Assembly (NCBI GenBank): GCA_014238415.1
Contig: JABABA010000002.1
Location: 124,001 to 188,000, forward strand
Direction: 5' to 3'
Length of the DNA: 64,000 nucleotides
DNA from: Planctomycetota bacterium
GTDB taxonomy: Bacteria; Planctomycetota; UBA1135; GCA-002686595
Part shown: positions 63,429 through 64,000 of the stretch, in pieces
How positions within the stretch are numbered: position 1 is the stretch's first letter
Layout of the letters: each line of letters begins with the position of its first letter
Made by a program: the position numbers and the translations under genes
The notes under the pieces: generated by a model
The model's input: the letters and a program-made list of their open reading frames with translations, nothing else
Told to the model about the DNA's origin: nothing
The model's database searches: none

Positions 63429-63597
63429 CCGCCTGAGAGTACGCCCCCTTGGGGGTAGGGCGCAATGCCCGTGGCCAGATCTGACCCCATGTCGCCCAAG
63501 CCGGAGCCTGACGGAGCCTCCCATGCGTCTGATGACTGACGCCTGCCTAGAGGCCCTAGGCCCCCCTGCAGATCCTGCCCCACCCCGGAACAAAGCA

Positions 63598-63613
63598 CGT
63601 TCCACGTGGAACA
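63598..63613. promoter_or_regulatory. parS site 2
   Basis: CGTTCCACGTGGAACA, a copy of parS site 1 with the first base changed. The 14-bp inner palindrome is intact. It lies 185 bp from site 1. Confidence 0.85.
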
Positions 63614-63776
63614 TCAAAACCCACAATATCCCAACGGCCCCAAACCCAACTGGAGCTCTGAACTGACTGTCCACCGCACGAGCCAAACAGATGCCCAAAC
63701 CCTGAAGACCAACCACACGAACACCGCAATTCTTTCCGAGCCCCGGCCCCCTGGATGGGCATGATGCTCCTTCCAT

Positions 63777-64000
63777 ATGGCTCTGCCCCTCACCCTTCAA
63801 TGGTCCCTGCGGGCCACCCTGCGCAGCCCCTGGGCACTAGGGCCCTGGCTCCTGGCCGCAGGACTCCTGCCACTGGCAGCAACCTGGACAGACCTCTCAA
63901 TTCTTAGCCGCCGTGGGGCTCAAGGTGGAACCCCCGGGGAATTCGCGTTCCTGGCAGGAATGGTTGCGGTGCTGGGCGCCAGCCCCAGCCTAGACCGCAT
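63777..64000 (+). CDS. membrane protein, N-terminal fragment (cut by window edge)
   Basis: An ATG at 63777 opens a stop-free frame to the window end (74 full codons). It begins MALPLTLQWSLRATLRSPWA and has two hydrophobic stretches (ALGPWLLAAGLLPLAATW and FAFLAGMVAVLGA). This looks like the start of a polytopic membrane protein, for example an ABC-2-type permease, but too little is visible to say. Confidence 0.5.
   Translation, partial: MALPLTLQWSLRATLRSPWALGPWLLAAGLLPLAATWTDLSILSRRGAQGGTPGEFAFLAGMVAVLGASPSLDR

Larger units (their letters stand above)
63394..63776. promoter_or_regulatory. parB upstream region with two parS sites
   Basis: 383 bp between divergent parB and the right-edge gene. 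It carries two parS palindromes and otherwise only Arg/Pro/Ser-rich shadow ORFs. It should contain the promoters of both genes. Confidence 0.5.

Noticed and set aside
63390-63800. 136-codon minus-strand ORF upstream of parB, where parA would be expected
   Set aside because: Gly/Arg/Ser-rich with no Walker motif of ParA; covers both parS sites and is best read as a shadow.

Overview
This is a gene-dense, moderately GC-rich bacterial chromosome segment. I infer Planctomycetota, from one of the lineages rich in secreted LamG-type proteins. The inference rests on three things: a secreted LamG-like protein whose C-terminus (positions 9264-9390) has the 'WYFQAWHRD' pattern I associate with those genomes; a GyrA with the [15 protein letters not shown]-type segment I remember from planctomycetes; and weak or absent Shine-Dalgarno sequences before many genes. 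There are no rRNA or tRNA genes, insertion sequences, CRISPR arrays or phage genes. Apart from one four-gene ATPase/helicase module, the content is housekeeping or envelope biology.

Layout. 1-4628 (minus): start of an MBOAT acyltransferase, beta-carbonic anhydrase, a DUF255 thioredoxin-domain protein, a small thioredoxin-like protein with an in-frame UGA (probable selenoprotein), and prfB with the classic programmed +1 frameshift. 4724-10289: sfsA, a membrane protein next to a secreted M1 peptidase, and the LamG protein. 10963-13993 (plus): a signalling cassette (degenerate histidine kinase, receiver-HATPase protein, NtrC-type regulator) behind a sigma-54-like promoter. 14065-26048: an FAD oxidoreductase, ispG, and an eight-gene haem operon (hemE-hemN-hemG-ccsA-hemA-hemC-hemD-hemL) joined by short gaps or 1-4 nt overlaps. 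26045-31765 (minus): four tightly coupled genes (unknown 305-aa protein, two DUF2791/BrxD-like P-loop ATPases, an Lhr-like helicase), a defence-like module without a recognisable BREX core. 32083-36570: secreted HMA protein, gmhA-like SIS gene, rpiA, and feoAB with a Fur-like palindrome. 36563-39885 (minus): a cation-diffusion exporter and a full-length DsbD interrupted by one in-frame UGA at the first active-site Cys, a second probable selenoprotein. 40002-63393: class II ribonucleotide reductase, murJ, a yqeY-like gene, gyrA, an IF-2B-like gene, flavin reductase, M48 peptidase, dapF, rnhC, a cystathionine beta-synthase-type enzyme, alpha/beta hydrolase, moeA, DUF72, a DUF374 acyltransferase, a secreted unknown, a cyclophilin and parB. 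parB has two parS palindromes but no adjacent parA. The right edge holds the start of a membrane protein.

The most notable result is that two separate genes read through as complete thioredoxin-fold proteins only if UGA is decoded as selenocysteine. In both the UGA sits at the first position of a CxxC motif (UxxC), and in both a bacterial-type SECIS hairpin can be drawn just downstream. With the prfB frameshift site, UGA carries three meanings in this window: stop, Sec and frameshift signal. The four-gene ATPase/helicase module is the best candidate for an undescribed system.
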